Positions 9,107-18,456 of a DNA stretch of 64,000 nucleotides are shown piece by piece. Position 1 is the stretch's first letter. Each line of letters begins with the position of its first letter. This stretch comes from PALSA-555 sp963821325 (GTDB taxonomy: Bacteria > Actinomycetota > Acidimicrobiia > IMCC26256 > PALSA-555). Position numbers and translations under genes: made by a program. The notes beneath the pieces were generated by a model. That model did not search any database, was not told the DNA's origin, and was given only the letters and a program-made list of their open reading frames with translations. The stretch spans positions 979,848 through 1,043,847 of the forward strand of contig CAWGDC010000001.1 in NCBI GenBank assembly GCA_963821325.1, in the 5' to 3' direction.

Positions 9107-9726
9107 CCGCCCAGGCGTTGCCCGCCTTCGCGCACGCGGCCGCAGCGCGCCGCCGCCCTGGCCGGGGGTGCTGGTGATCCACGAGGGCAACGGGATCTCG
9201 CCGCAGCTGCTGCGGCTCTGCGAGCGTCTCACCGGCGAGGGCTACGCCACGGTCGCGCCCGACCTCTTCTTCCGCTCGGGCGGACCGGAAGCCGCCGACT
9301 TCGGCACCCTCATCGGCGCGCTCACGCCCGACCAGCTGCGCGCCGACCTCACCGAGGCCCACGAGCAGCTCCGCGCCCTCGGCGCCGCGAAGATCGGGAT
9401 CACCGGCTTCTGCCTCGGCGGCACGATCACCTACCGGGCGGCGCGGTGGGGCCTCGACGTCGCGGCCGCCGCGCCGTTCTACGGCGGGCACATCGCGGCC
9501 GAGCTCGGGCCCGGTGTCGTGCCCGCTGCGCCTGTTCTTCGGCGGCCGCGACGACTACATCCCGCCGGCCGCCATCGAGAAGGTGCGGGCCACCCACCCC
9601 GACGTCGTCGTCTACCCCGACGCCGAGCACGGGTTCATGCGCGACGGGTCGGCGAGCTTCGACGCGGCCGCCGCGGCGGACGCCTGGGACCGGCTCCTCG
9701 CGTTCTTCGGCGAGCACCTCCGCTGA
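9103..9726 (+). CDS. Dienelactone hydrolase family protein, two frameshifts
   Basis: This is an alpha/beta hydrolase of the dienelactone hydrolase family, usually acting on lactones from chlorinated or simple catechol breakdown. The nucleophile is the Cys of ITGFCLGG, with the Asp in FGGRDDYIP and the His in DAEHGFM completing the triad. The frame shifts near 9,140 and returns near 9,515, so the family-like parts are PWPGVLVIHEG through ELGPG in one frame and CPLRLFFGG to the end in another. Joined, it is about 207 residues, close to the family length of 230-240. The breaks look like assembly indels rather than decay. Confidence 0.8.
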
Positions 9727-9799
9727 CGCGGAATGGTGGGGTGGTCCCCGCCGGTTGCACCAAGTCACCGGCCGACCCGCCCGCCACCGAGGAGGCGCG

Positions 9800-10750
9800 A
9801 TGCCCGCCGTCACCGTTGAGGACCCGCTGACCCTGCCGACGGTCAGTCCCGTCGACCCGGCGACGGCGACGTCGCGGCCGGTCGTGTCGGTCACGACGGC
9901 GCCCGCCGGCTTCGAGGGGCTCGGCTTCCCGGTCCGGCGCGCCTTCGCCGGCGTCGACCCCCGACACCTCGACCCGTTCGTGCACATGGACCAGATGGGC
10001 GAGGTCGAGTACGCGCCCGGCGAGCCGAAGGGCACGGACTGGCACCCCCACCGCGGGTTCGAGACCGTCACCTACATGATCGACGGGACGTTCCAGCACC
10101 AGGACTCGACCGGCGGCGGCGGCCTCATCACCGACGGCGCCACGCAGTGGATGACCGCCGGCGCAGGGGATCCTCCACATCGAGGCACCCCCGGAGGACC
10201 TCGTCGCGACCGGCGGGCTCTTCCACGGCATCCAGCTCTGGGTGAACCTGCCCGCGGCGCAGAAGTGGGTGCCGCCCCGCTACCAGGACATCCCCGCCGG
10301 TCAGGTCACGCTGCGGCGCTCCCCCGACGGGGCGCGCTCGTCCGCGTCATCGCCGGGGACGTCGCCGGCGCGTCCGGCCCGGGGGTGACGCACACCCCCA
10401 TCGCGCTCGTCCACGCGTCGTTGCGCCCCGGCGCCGAGCTGCGGCTCCCCTGGCCGGAGGACTTCAACGCGCTCGTCTACGTCCTCGCCGGCGACGGCCT
10501 CGTGGGCGACGAGCAGCGGCCGGTCACCACCGGCCAGCTCGCGGTGCTGGGCCCCGGCGACCGCATCACCGTGCGGGCCGCACCCCACCAGGACCAGACC
10601 CCCGACCTCGAGGTGCTGCTCCTCGGCGGGCAGCCCATCCGGGAGCCGGTCGCGTGGCAGGGCCCCTTCGTCATGAACACCCGCGCCGAGCTCGCGCAGG
10701 CCTTCGAGGACTTCCAGACGGGGCGCATGGGGACGATCCCCCGCTCCTGA
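9800..10750 (+). CDS. Pirin-like cupin protein, two compensating indels
   Basis: This is a pirin-family bicupin, a putative quercetin-2,3-dioxygenase or redox-responsive regulator. The N-terminal cupin shows the iron-binding set HPHRGFETVTY and the later GATQWMTAG, where the conserved His is expected just after. An extra G in a run at about 10,163 takes the frame out, and extra bases near 10,333 restore it; between them another frame reads HIEAPPEDL and GIQLWVNLP, both family-typical. The second half continues to GPFVMNTRAELAQAFEDFQ, a standard pirin end. ATG 9800 follows GAGGAGG. Confidence 0.85.
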   Translation: MPAVTVEDPLTLPTVSPVDPATATSRPVVSVTTAPAGFEGLGFPVRRAFAGVDPRHLDPFVHMDQMGEVEYAPGEPKGTDWHPHRGFETVTYMIDGTFQHQDSTGGGGLITDGATQWMTAGAGDPPHRGTPGGPRRDRRALPRHPALGEPARGAEVGAAPLPGHPRRSGHAAALPRRGALVRVIAGDVAGASGPGVTHTPIALVHASLRPGAELRLPWPEDFNALVYVLAGDGLVGDEQRPVTTGQLAVLGPGDRITVRAAPHQDQTPDLEVLLLGGQPIREPVAWQGPFVMNTRAELAQAFEDFQTGRMGTIPRS

Positions 10751-11084
10751 CCGTCCCGACCCCGGCCCGGTCCCGCCGGGCGCCGAGCCACCCCGGCCCC
10801 CACCGCGGCGACGCTGCGTGGCCGGACCGGCGCGCCCTGCCCCAGAGCTCGCGCCCAGCGTGGTGAGCGCCGGAATGTGGGGGTTGCCCCCGACCGTCCG
10901 GTACGTGACAATTGGTGCCCCTGTTGCAGATGTGATGAAGGGAGTTCTCGCCGGGCCTCATGGGCAGGGTCCCGGGTCTCGCGAGTTCAGAGGGCCGACG
11001 GCCCCCTGCTTCAAGCGGAGCGGATCTGCGGTGTGACCAATAGCGAATGTCACATCAGCTCCAAAAGGGAGGAGGGGGTGTGGC
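10751..11084 (+). other. Intergenic region upstream of a small ORF
   Basis: No supported gene lies in this 334-base stretch. It becomes less GC-rich from about 10,900, where GTGACA and AT-containing sequence could mark a promoter, although no convincing -10 is correctly spaced. A short hairpin is possible in GGGCCGACGGCCC (10,992-11,004). An inverted repeat TGTGAC-N11-GTCACA occupies 11,032-11,054, just before a strong purine-rich ribosome site. These features suggest a regulated leader for the small ORF that follows, but no known riboswitch class was recognised. Confidence 0.4.
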
Positions 11085-11177
11085 GTGAGCAAGCGTGTTG
11101 TCGCCCGCGTCGCTCTGATCGGTTCCAGCATCGCTGCGGTGGTGCTGGCCGGGGGAGCTGGCCGGACCTGGAAGTAA
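11085..11177 (+). CDS. Candidate 30-residue membrane or secreted peptide
   Basis: The GTG at 11085 opens a 30-codon frame ending in TAA at 11177. The peptide has a basic start (SKRVVAR), a hydrophobic core of about 18 residues (VALIGSSIAAVVLAGG) and a short basic end (RTWK). It looks like a signal or single membrane segment with almost nothing after it. An unusually strong ribosome site, GGGAGGAGGGGG, sits eight bases upstream. It may be a genuine small membrane protein, a leader peptide for the next gene, or the start of a longer protein broken by an indel. Confidence 0.45.
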   Translation: MSKRVVARVALIGSSIAAVVLAGGAGRTWK

Positions 11178-11237
11178 CGACCCAGACCCACACCTACATC
11201 TCCCGGGATCCTGCCCCCGGGGCCTGGACACCGACCG

Positions 11238-12556
11238 ATGGACGAGACCGCCTACTCCCGGACGCTGAGCGCGTGGTGCAGCGCGACCGCGACCGCGGCG
11301 GTGGTGTTGGCGGTGGTGTTCGCGATCAACGGCGAGCACGTCGCGGTCGGCCCGCTGCTGCTCCTCGGCGCGCTCTGCGCGTTCGCGGAGCACGTCATCG
11401 TGCGCCTCCCGAACGGCTCGTCGGTGTCGGCGTCGGTGATGATCTCCCTCGCCGCGGTGTTCGTGTTCCGCGACAGCGCGCCGCTGCTCGGCCCGCTGCT
11501 GGTCGGGCATGGCCGGCGGCATCTACTGGCCGCACCTCACCACCCGGGACTGGCGGCGGGTGGCGTTCAACGTCGGCGCGCTCGGCCTGGCCTCCCTCGC
11601 GGCGGCCGCCGCGTTCTCGCTCGTGGCGCAGTCGGCGCACACCGTGGTGCTCGAGCTGCTGGGCGCCGTCGCCGCCGCCGTCGCCTACTGGCTCGTCGAC
11701 GTCGCGCTGCTCGGGGTGACCATGCGCCTCCGCGACGGGGGGTCGCTGCACCAGCAGCTCAGCGACCTGTGGGGCTTCGCCGACTTCGAGATCGTGGTCT
11801 TCGCGGTCCTCGGCGTGTTCCTCGGCCGGCTCTACGAGGCGCACGGCGTCCTGATCGTCGCCCTGTTCATCACCCCGATCCTGGCGGCCCGCCAGGCGTT
11901 CGCCTCCTACGTGGCGGTGAACGAGCAGCACGAGGCGACCCTCGCCGTGCTCGTCCACGCCCTCGAGGCGAAGGACCCCTACACCGGAGGGCACGTCGCC
12001 CGCGTCGCCCGGTTCGCGTCCTACATCGGCGCCGAGCTCGGGTTCACCCCGTCGCGGCTCCGTCGGCTCCACGACGCCGCGCTCGATGCACGACATCGGC
12101 AAGCTGACCGTGTCCAACCGGCTGCTGAACAAGCCGGGGCGGCTGACCCCGACGGAGTACGCCGAGGTGCGCAAGCACGAGGAGATCAGCGTGCGCCTCG
12201 TGCGACACATCGACGAGCTGGCGCCGTGCGCCGCGGCGATCGACGGCGAGACGCACGGGGTCGAGGCGCCGCTCGAGAGCCGCATCATCCACGTCGCGGA
12301 CGCGTTCGACGCCATGACCTCCACCCGCGCGTACCGCCAGGCGATGGACCAGGGCACCGCGGTCGAGGAGCTCGGCGCCAACATCGGACGCCAGTTCGAC
12401 GAGGCGTGCGTGCACGCCCTCGTCCGGGTGCTCGAGCGGCGCGGCGAGCGCTACGGCGCCGGTGTCGAGGCCGCGACGGCGGTCACGCAGTTCAAGGTGC
12501 GGCCCCCCGTCGTCGGCGTGGGGTCGGCCGGGCTCGGCGACCTCGCACCCGAGTAG
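11238..12556 (+). CDS. Membrane protein with degenerate HD-GYP-type domain, two frameshifts
   Basis: The N-terminal part (to about 11,900) has six or more hydrophobic segments. A soluble domain follows, opening EHEATLAVLVHALEAKDPYTGGHVARVARFA, with HD metal ligands in MHDIGKL. HD-GYP proteins hydrolyse cyclic di-GMP. Here the usual HHE...GYP stretch between the HD motif and IPLESRI is missing: sequence passes from DELAPCAAAIDG directly to APLESRIIHVADAFDAMTS, about a dozen residues short. Frameshifts lie near 11,508 and 12,085. The protein may be a degenerate phosphodiesterase or sensor, or the gap may be an assembly deletion. ATG 11238 gives a sensible membrane start. Confidence 0.72.
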
Positions 12557-12573
12557 CCGGGCGGGCCCGCGTC

Positions 12574-13289
12574 GTGACGGGCGGGGTCCGCGACGACACC
12601 CGCGCGAGACTGCCCCGCGTGGGCCGCATCGAGGACCTGACGGCCCAGACCGGTGGCGTCGCGGAGCTGGTCACCCCGGCGAGCGCGTGGGCGGCGGCCG
12701 CGATCGTGACCGAGCGCTTCGGGGCCGGCGCGGCCCGTGGCCGCCCGGCGACGCAGATCCTGAACTGGTTCCGGCTGGCGTTCGTCACGCGGGCGATCAC
12801 GAACCGGGACCGGACGGCGGTGATCGGGGTCGGGGGGACGCGCCCGGCGGCGATCCTGGCCGCCGCGCTCGGCAGCGTCTGGCTCGCGCCGAAGTTGCCC
12901 CGCTGGGTCGTGCTCACCCTGCTCGGCGGTGCCGTCGGCGCCGGGATGTACCGGAGGGCGCCTGCAGCGGCTGGTGTGGATCGCCCAGACGCTGCGTCGT
13001 GAGGCACCCGACGCGATCCTCGTGGGGGAGTTCGCCGCCCGCCAGCCCGGCGCCGGGGTGGCGTTCGCCGACCGAGGTGCTCGACGCGATCGGGGCGCAC
13101 ACGACGCTGGCGTTGACCGTGCAGGGCTCGCCGCACGACCGACACCTGCGGTCCCTCGAGCGGCTCTACGAGCGGCGGCTGCGCTTCGAGGTGCTGGACC
13201 GTCAGGTGGTCGCCGGCGACGACCTGGTGCTGATGGTGCGTCGAGCGCCGGCACCGGACGCGCCGGCGCCGCTGCGCGCCGTCGGGTAG
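12574..13289 (+). CDS. Hypothetical protein, two frameshifts
   Basis: This gene is not recognised. Following three frames, the product is about 235 residues. The first 120 have an amphipathic start (RIEDLTAQTGGVAELVTPAS) and a hydrophobic stretch near WVVLTLLGGAVGAGMY; the remainder is soluble (RLQRLVWIAQTLRREAPDAILVGEF, then a second block ending DRQVVAGDDLVLMVRR). Coding character passes from frame to frame near 12,955 and 13,070, which suggests indels. The GTG at 12574 follows the HD-GYP-like gene by 17 bases on the same strand, so a shared transcript is possible. Confidence 0.5.
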
Positions 13290-13293
13290 GCGG

Positions 13294-14469
13294 TCAGCAG
13301 GTCGACGGGGCGGGCAGGCCCGCGACCCGGTCGGCCATCCACGCGGCGACGTCGTTCACCGACACGTCGCGGGCCCCGACGTGGTCCTCGCCGGGGTAGA
13401 CGCGGTAGTCGACGCGGTCACCGAGCGCGCAGGCCCGCTGCACGAACGCGTCGGTCTCGGACTTGGGGACGAGCAGCGTCCTTGTCGCCCTGGATGACGA
13501 ACAGCGGCGCCGGGGTCGCGGACGGTGCCGGCCCGGTCCTCGCGCGAGCACGGCGGCGACGCCGGGCACGTCGACCGGGTTCTGGACGACGACCTGGCTC
13601 GGCGGGAACGGCGCGTAGTAGTCGACGAGGTCGTCGCTGCAGAGCCGGTCGACGACCCCGAGGTTGGCGATCGTCTGGGGGGTGAGGATCGCCGACAGGT
13701 CGATCGGGTAGGTGGTGTGCAGCCCGACCGCGGCCATGACGACGTAGCCGACGAGCGGCGCGAGCCGCGCTCGCCTCGGGCAGCAGCACGCTGAGGTCCG
13801 ACACGGGCGCGACCGCGGTGACCCCGAGGACGTGGAGGTCCGGCGCGTAGGCCGGGGCGATCTGGCCGGCGAACGAGCGCGGCTTGCCCACCCTGGGAGT
13901 GCCCGTACACGAGGGTGTTGGCGCTCGCGCCGGTGCCGGCGAGCTGCTCGGCGGCTCGGACGATGTCGAGGACGCCGCGGCCTTCGCTCTCCCCCACGAG
14001 GTACGGGTGCTCGCCGGGCGTGCCGAGCCCCTCGTAGTCGGTGGCGGCGACGACGTAGCCCGCCTTCAGGAACTGGCGGATGCCGGTGATCCGGTAGGTG
14101 CTGTCGATCGCCTGCGAGGGCGCGCACATGTCGGCGAGCCCGTGGGTGCCGTGCGCCCACGTGACGACGGGCCGGCCGCCGGGCGGCGGCTTCGTGGTCG
14201 GCGCCACGATCACGCCCGACACCTCGATGTCGCGGCCGTCGAGCGACCGCGAGTGGTAGAGGACCTTCCAGGCCCGGGAGCCGGCCGGGGAGATGACCGG
14301 CGTCGCCGAGATGAGGTCCCCCGGGTGTCCCGCCCGCAGACGGTCGGGGCGCGGCGGCACCCCCACCCGCCGCGGGGACCGCGGCGACGGCGCCCGGCGC
14401 GGCGGCGACGAGCAGCGCGGCGGCGACGAGCAGCGTCACCCCACCGCGGGCCCAACCGTGCTCACGCAT
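13294..14469 (-). CDS. Secreted lipase/esterase (secretory-lipase-like alpha/beta hydrolase), several frameshifts
   Basis: The product is a secreted alpha/beta hydrolase of the secretory lipase type. It starts with a signal peptide (MREHGWARGGVTLLVAAALL and a following Ala-rich region). The nucleophile elbow is VYGHSQGGQAAL; a candidate Asp lies in VIQGDKD and the His in GEDHVG. Conserved family blocks such as VTWAHGTHGLADMCAPS and AATDYEGLGTPG are intact. Frame changes near 14,330, 13,890, 13,770, 13,550 and 13,480 are most simply indels. The ATG at 14469 gives the complete signal peptide. It is divergent from the methyltransferase gene. Confidence 0.8.
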   Translation of the reverse strand: MREHGWARGGVTLLVAAALLVAAAPGAVAAVPAAGGGAAAPRPSAGGTPGGPHLGDAGHLPGRLPGLEGPLPLAVARRPRHRGVGRDRGADHEAAARRPARRHVGARHPRARRHVRALAGDRQHLPDHRHPPVPEGGLRRRRHRLRGARHARRAPVPRGGERRPRRPRHRPSRRAARRHRRERQHPRVRALPGWASRARSPARSPRPTRRTSTSSGSPRSRPCRTSACCCPRRARLAPLVGYVVMAAVGLHTTYPIDLSAILTPQTIANLGVVDRLCSDDLVDYYAPFPPSQVVVQNPVDVPGVAAVLARGPGRHRPRPRRRCSSSRATRTLLVPKSETDAFVQRACALGDRVDYRVYPGEDHVGARDVSVNDVAAWMADRVAGLPAPSTC

Positions 14470-14701
14470 CCGTGCGTCTCCCAGCCGCTGTCGCCTCGAC
14501 CCCGCTCGACCCGGCCAAGTCATCGACCGGCGCGGCGGCTTCCTTGATCGTGGCGGGCGGCACGCCCGGACGACCCCGGGCCGGCGAAGGGGTGCCGCGG
14601 GCCCGGCGGGCGGCGCCCGTCGCGGCCAGGCGCACCATGCGCCGGCGACGGTAGAGCAGCCCTGGAGCCGCGTGAGGGAGGGCACGGGTCATACTCGCCT
14701 C

Positions 14702-15484
14702 GTGGGGCCGACAGCGTCGCGGAGCTTCGATCGCGCCGCGCCGTTCTATGACGCCACCCGCGGGCTCCCCGCGCCGGCGATGGCCGAGCTGACGAGCCTC
14801 CTCGCCGCGGAGCTCGCCGGGGAGGACGCCACGTTGGAGATCGGGGTCGGCACGGGTCGCATCGCGCTGGCGCTCCACGCGGCCGGGGTGCCGATGACCG
14901 GGGTCGACCTGTCCCGCCCGATGATGGCCGTGCTGGTCGAGAAGGCCGGCGGGCGGGTGCCGTTCCCGCTCGCGCAGGCGGACGCCACCGCGTTGCCGTT
15001 CCCGGCGCACCGCTTCGGCGCCGCGGTCGCGTCGCATGTCTTCCATCTCATCCCGACGTGGCCGACGGCGCTCACCGAGCTGGTGCGCGTGATCCGGCCG
15101 GGCGGACGCGTGCTCGTGGACCGGGGTGGGCGCGAGCACGGCTCGCTGCCGCGCGCTGTCCGGGCCCGCTTCCGGGCCGAGCTGGGGGGCGGCGGCCACC
15201 TCGGCGTGGATCACGGCAGCGGTGAGCTCGACGACGCGCTCCACGCGCTCGGGGCGCGGTCCCGCGCCTTGCCGGGGCTGCGGGTGTCGTGGACGACGAC
15301 GCTGGCCGCGATGATCGACGGGCTCGAGGCGGGTCACTGGTCGTGGACGTGGAGCCTCCCACCGGAGGAGCTGCGCCAGGCGGCGGCGCGCACCCGGGGG
15401 TGGGCGCTCGACGCCCACGGGTCGCTCGACAGCCCGGTGGTCGTGGACGCCGACGTGCGCTGGGTCGCCTATGACCTGCCCTGA
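14702..15484 (+). CDS. Class I SAM-dependent methyltransferase
   Basis: The approximately 260-residue protein has the UbiE/Methyltransf_11 layout: RSFDRAAPFYDATRG at the start, the SAM-binding loop LEIGVGTGRIAL, the acidic strand-2 end GVDLSRPMM, and LTELVRVIRPGGRVLVD after the beta-4 strand. The substrate is unknown. GTG 14702 is preferred over GTG 14672 because CATACT lies exactly six bases upstream, the leaderless pattern seen repeatedly here, and homology starts at once. It stands alone between a divergent lipase and a long intergenic region. Confidence 0.85.
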   Translation: MGPTASRSFDRAAPFYDATRGLPAPAMAELTSLLAAELAGEDATLEIGVGTGRIALALHAAGVPMTGVDLSRPMMAVLVEKAGGRVPFPLAQADATALPFPAHRFGAAVASHVFHLIPTWPTALTELVRVIRPGGRVLVDRGGREHGSLPRAVRARFRAELGGGGHLGVDHGSGELDDALHALGARSRALPGLRVSWTTTLAAMIDGLEAGHWSWTWSLPPEELRQAAARTRGWALDAHGSLDSPVVVDADVRWVAYDLP

Positions 15485-15991
15485 TCACGCCACGGCACGC
15501 GCGTGGGCGCACGGGAGCTGCGGCCGGCCTGGTCAGGGAATCGGGAGGTGCCCCGTGAGCCCGAACGCGGAGGCCGAGCAGCGAGGCACGGTGGGGGCGT
15601 GGCGAGGTACGCCGAACAGCGTGTGGTGAGGCCGCCGACGGCGCCGGGAAGGCCCGTGCTCGACGGCGGCAGGCTCACCCCCGACGGGCCGGTGAGCGGG
15701 ATGGTCGACGCCGCGCCGGCCGGGCGGCGCAGGCGCGGCGGTCGACCCGGGTGGCGGCTGGCCGTCGTCGCCGCAACCGGCGACCGCGGCACTCGCCGCG
15801 GCGGCGATCCCGGCGATCGCGCCGGTTCGTTCTTCCAGCAGCCCCGAACGACCACACAACGTGGTCACACCCGCCACGGAGCGTACCCGAGCCGGGTTGC
15901 GGGGCCGCACGCAGCATCGGCGTGACCGGCGGGTGACTGCAGACCTCGTTGGTCCGCCGGGACGCGGGGCTCGCCATGCCAACGTGGGGCC
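15485..15991. other. Long intergenic region without a supported gene
   Basis: This 507-base region separates two rightward genes. I see no convincing gene. On the minus strand, around 15,700-15,900, a short hydrophobic Ala-rich stretch (AIAGIAAAASAAVAA) could be a signal peptide followed by Pro/Arg-rich sequence, but the frame is not conserved-looking and no ribosome site precedes it. The right end holds CAACGT six bases before the GTG at 15,992, a likely leaderless promoter -10 for the next gene. Confidence 0.35.
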
Positions 15992-18409
15992 GTGCCGCCG
16001 GCCCCCAGCCCCGTGACCGTGCTGCACACGGCGCGCGACCGGGTGCGTCGGTTCCGGGCGTCGACCTTCGGTCCGGCGTCCGAGGAGCCGTACCGGCGGC
16101 GGACGACCGACTGGATCCGGGTCGTGGTGGCGGTGCTGCTGCTGGTGGTGGCAGCCCGCCACGCCGGTGCGGTGACGGACACCGAGCAGGCCATCTTCGA
16201 CTTCTTCAACACGCTCCCGGCGTGGCTCCTCCCGGTGTTCCGGACCGTGTACCGCCTCGGTGCCCTCTGGGCGGTCGGGCTCGTCGTCAGCGCCGCGCTC
16301 ATCGGTCGGCGGTGGCGCCTGGCCCGCGACCTGCTCCTCGCCGGCGGATTGGCCTGGGGCTCCGGCCGCCTGCTCGGGAACCTCGTCGTCGAGCACGCCG
16401 GCCTCGGCTCCGGCCTGCGGGCCGTCACGGGGGTCGCCACCTCCCCGGCGTTCCCGGCGGTGCGGCTCGCGGTCCTCGTCGCGGTGGTCCGCGCCGCGCT
16501 GCCGTACGTGACCCGGCCGACGCGGCGGGTCGGACGGGTGCTGGTCGTCGGCTGCGCGCTCGCCCCGATGTATCTCGGGACGGCGTACCCGAACGACGTG
16601 TTCGCGGGCTTGGCCCTCGGCTGGGCGATCGCGGCGACCGTGCACCTCGTCTTCGGGAGCCCCGGCGGGCGACCGACGTCGGAGCAGGTGCGCCGGTCGC
16701 TGCTCGAGCTCGGCATCGTCGCCGACGACGTCCGGCTGACCCGCCATCAGCCGAGAGCGTTCACGTTGATGACCGCGCACAGCGGCGAAGGTCCGCTCCG
16801 CATCAAGGTGATTGGGCGCGACGAGGCGGATGCGCAGTTCCTCGCCAAGCTGTGGCGCTTCATCGTGTATCGCGACTCGGGGCCGCGGCTGGCGCGGACC
16901 CGGCTCCAGGAGGTCGAGCACGAGGCGTTCCTGATGCTGATGGCCCGTGACCGGGGCGTCCAGGTCCCGCCGGTCCTGGCCGCCGGCACGGCCGGGCCTC
17001 GCGCCGCGCTGCTCGTCCAGCACCCGGTCGCGGGCACACCCCTCGACCAGCATGAGGCGGTCGACGAGCCCATGGTCCGGGCCGTGTGGGACCAGGTGGC
17101 GCGCCTTCACGCGGCGCACGTCGTGCACGGCCAGCTCGACGCCAGCCACGTCATCATCGCGCCCGACGGCCCTTACCTCGTCGGGTTCGCCGCCGGGAGC
17201 TCGTCGGGGTTCGACCGTCACGTCGTGGGCGACGTCGTGCAGCTCCTCGCCGCCACCGCCGCGCTGATCGGCGACGCGCCCGCGGTGCGGGCCGCGGCCG
17301 CGGCGCTCGGGCGCGAGGCCGTCCTCGACGCGCTCCCCTTCCTGCAACCCCCGCTGCTGGCCCGCCGCACGCGCCAGCGGCTCGGCGACGGACCCGGCAC
17401 CGTCCGCGGCCGCCTGGCCAAGCTGCGCGCCGCGGCCGCGGCGGACCTCGGCGTCGAAGCGCCTGAGCTGCGCCAGCTGCAGCGAGTGAGCGGCACGAGC
17501 CTCGCGATGGCGGTGGGCACCCTCGTCGCCGTCGGGGTGCTGCTCGGCGACGTCGGGAACCCGTCCCAGGTGTGGCAGACCCTGGGGGGCGCCGACTGGT
17601 GGTGGCTCGTGGTCGCGATCGTGCTGTCGTTCGCGTCGAACGTCGGCTTCGCGATGGGGCTGCAGGGCACGGTCCCGCTCCGGCTGCCCCTGTGGCCCAC
17701 GACGGAGCTCGAGGTCGCGATGTCGTTCTCGAACCTCGCCGTCCCTGGGATCGGTGGTACCGGCCTCCAGGTGCGCTACCTGCAGAAGCAGGGCATCGAC
17801 CTCAGCTCCGCCGTCGCGGCCGGCGGGCTGCTGAGCACGATCGGCAACCTCGTCGCCGCGGTGGGCCTGTTCGCGCTCGCGTTGGCGGTCAAGCCCGCCA
17901 AGATCAACCTGGCGCTCCTGCCCACGAACGGGCTGGCGCTCCTCATCCTCTATTCGGCCGCGGCGGTCGCCGCCGCGACCGCGGTGATCGTCGGGATCCC
18001 GCGGCTGCGCCGGGCCGTGATGCCGCCCGTGCGACGGGCTGCCTCCACCATCTGGACGGCGTTCCGATCGCCACGCCAGCTGGTGCTGCTCTTCGGCGGC
18101 AACGTGCTGGCCACCCTGCTCTCGACGTGGTGCCTGCTCGCCTGCCTGTACGCGTTTGGTGGGCACGTGTCCTTCTGGCCGCTCCTCGCGGCCAACGTCG
18201 GTGTCGTCACGATCGCCTCGATCGTGCCCATCCCCGGTGGCAGCACCGCCGTGGGGACCGTCGGGCTCGCCGCGGCGCTCGTCGCCTTCGGGGTCCCCAA
18301 GGACGTCGCGGTGGCGACGTCGCTCCTCAACCAGCTCGTCTACTACTACCTCCCCGCGGTGCCGGGCTGGTTCGCGACCGAGCACCTCTTGCGCCGCGAC
18401 TACCTCTAA
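15992..18409 (+). CDS. Large membrane protein: N-terminal membrane domain, kinase-like domain and LPG-synthase/AglD-type flippase domain
   Basis: The 805-residue protein has three parts. Residues 40-230 are membrane helices resembling a PAP2-like region. Residues 235-460 look like a degenerate kinase: VHGQLDASHVIIAP sits where HGDLxxxN is expected, and LVGFAAG replaces the DFG loop, so catalysis is doubtful. Residues 490-800 are about eight helices of the lysylphosphatidylglycerol-synthase TM/AglD family (ELEVAMSFSNLAVPGIGGTGLQVRYL, ASIVPIPGGSTAVGTVGL, LLNQLVYYYLPAVPGW), which includes lipid flippases. The GTG start has CAACGT six bases upstream. It likely handles lipid-linked intermediates at the membrane, an inference from family. 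Confidence 0.82.
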   Translation: MPPAPSPVTVLHTARDRVRRFRASTFGPASEEPYRRRTTDWIRVVVAVLLLVVAARHAGAVTDTEQAIFDFFNTLPAWLLPVFRTVYRLGALWAVGLVVSAALIGRRWRLARDLLLAGGLAWGSGRLLGNLVVEHAGLGSGLRAVTGVATSPAFPAVRLAVLVAVVRAALPYVTRPTRRVGRVLVVGCALAPMYLGTAYPNDVFAGLALGWAIAATVHLVFGSPGGRPTSEQVRRSLLELGIVADDVRLTRHQPRAFTLMTAHSGEGPLRIKVIGRDEADAQFLAKLWRFIVYRDSGPRLARTRLQEVEHEAFLMLMARDRGVQVPPVLAAGTAGPRAALLVQHPVAGTPLDQHEAVDEPMVRAVWDQVARLHAAHVVHGQLDASHVIIAPDGPYLVGFAAGSSSGFDRHVVGDVVQLLAATAALIGDAPAVRAAAAALGREAVLDALPFLQPPLLARRTRQRLGDGPGTVRGRLAKLRAAAAADLGVEAPELRQLQRVSGTSLAMAVGTLVAVGVLLGDVGNPSQVWQTLGGADWWWLVVAIVLSFASNVGFAMGLQGTVPLRLPLWPTTELEVAMSFSNLAVPGIGGTGLQVRYLQKQGIDLSSAVAAGGLLSTIGNLVAAVGLFALALAVKPAKINLALLPTNGLALLILYSAAAVAAATAVIVGIPRLRRAVMPPVRRAASTIWTAFRSPRQLVLLFGGNVLATLLSTWCLLACLYAFGGHVSFWPLLAANVGVVTIASIVPIPGGSTAVGTVGLAAALVAFGVPKDVAVATSLLNQLVYYYLPAVPGWFATEHLLRRDYL

Positions 18410-18456
18410 TGCCCAGCACCGCATCGAGCCCACACGACGCCAATAGCGTGGGTGGG

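Noticed and set aside
11032..11054. A CRP-type binding site (TGTGA...TCACA)
   Set aside because: The spacer between the arms is too long for a CRP dimer site (11 bases between TGTGAC and GTCACA, against 6 between the pentamers expected). I kept it only as an inverted repeat.
10900..11084. A cyclic-dinucleotide riboswitch before the small ORF and HD-domain gene
   Set aside because: The conserved cores of the known cyclic di-GMP and cyclic di-AMP classes could not be found by eye.
15675..15977. A small minus-strand secreted protein in the long intergenic region
   Set aside because: The hydrophobic stretch is short, the frame has no ribosome site, and the rest is Arg/Pro-rich shadow sequence.
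15533..18433. A 966-codon open frame on the minus strand opposite the flippase-like gene
   Set aside because: It is rich in Arg, Gly, Asp and His with no recognisable domain. Its frame mirrors the third codon positions of the real gene, as happens in very GC-rich DNA.
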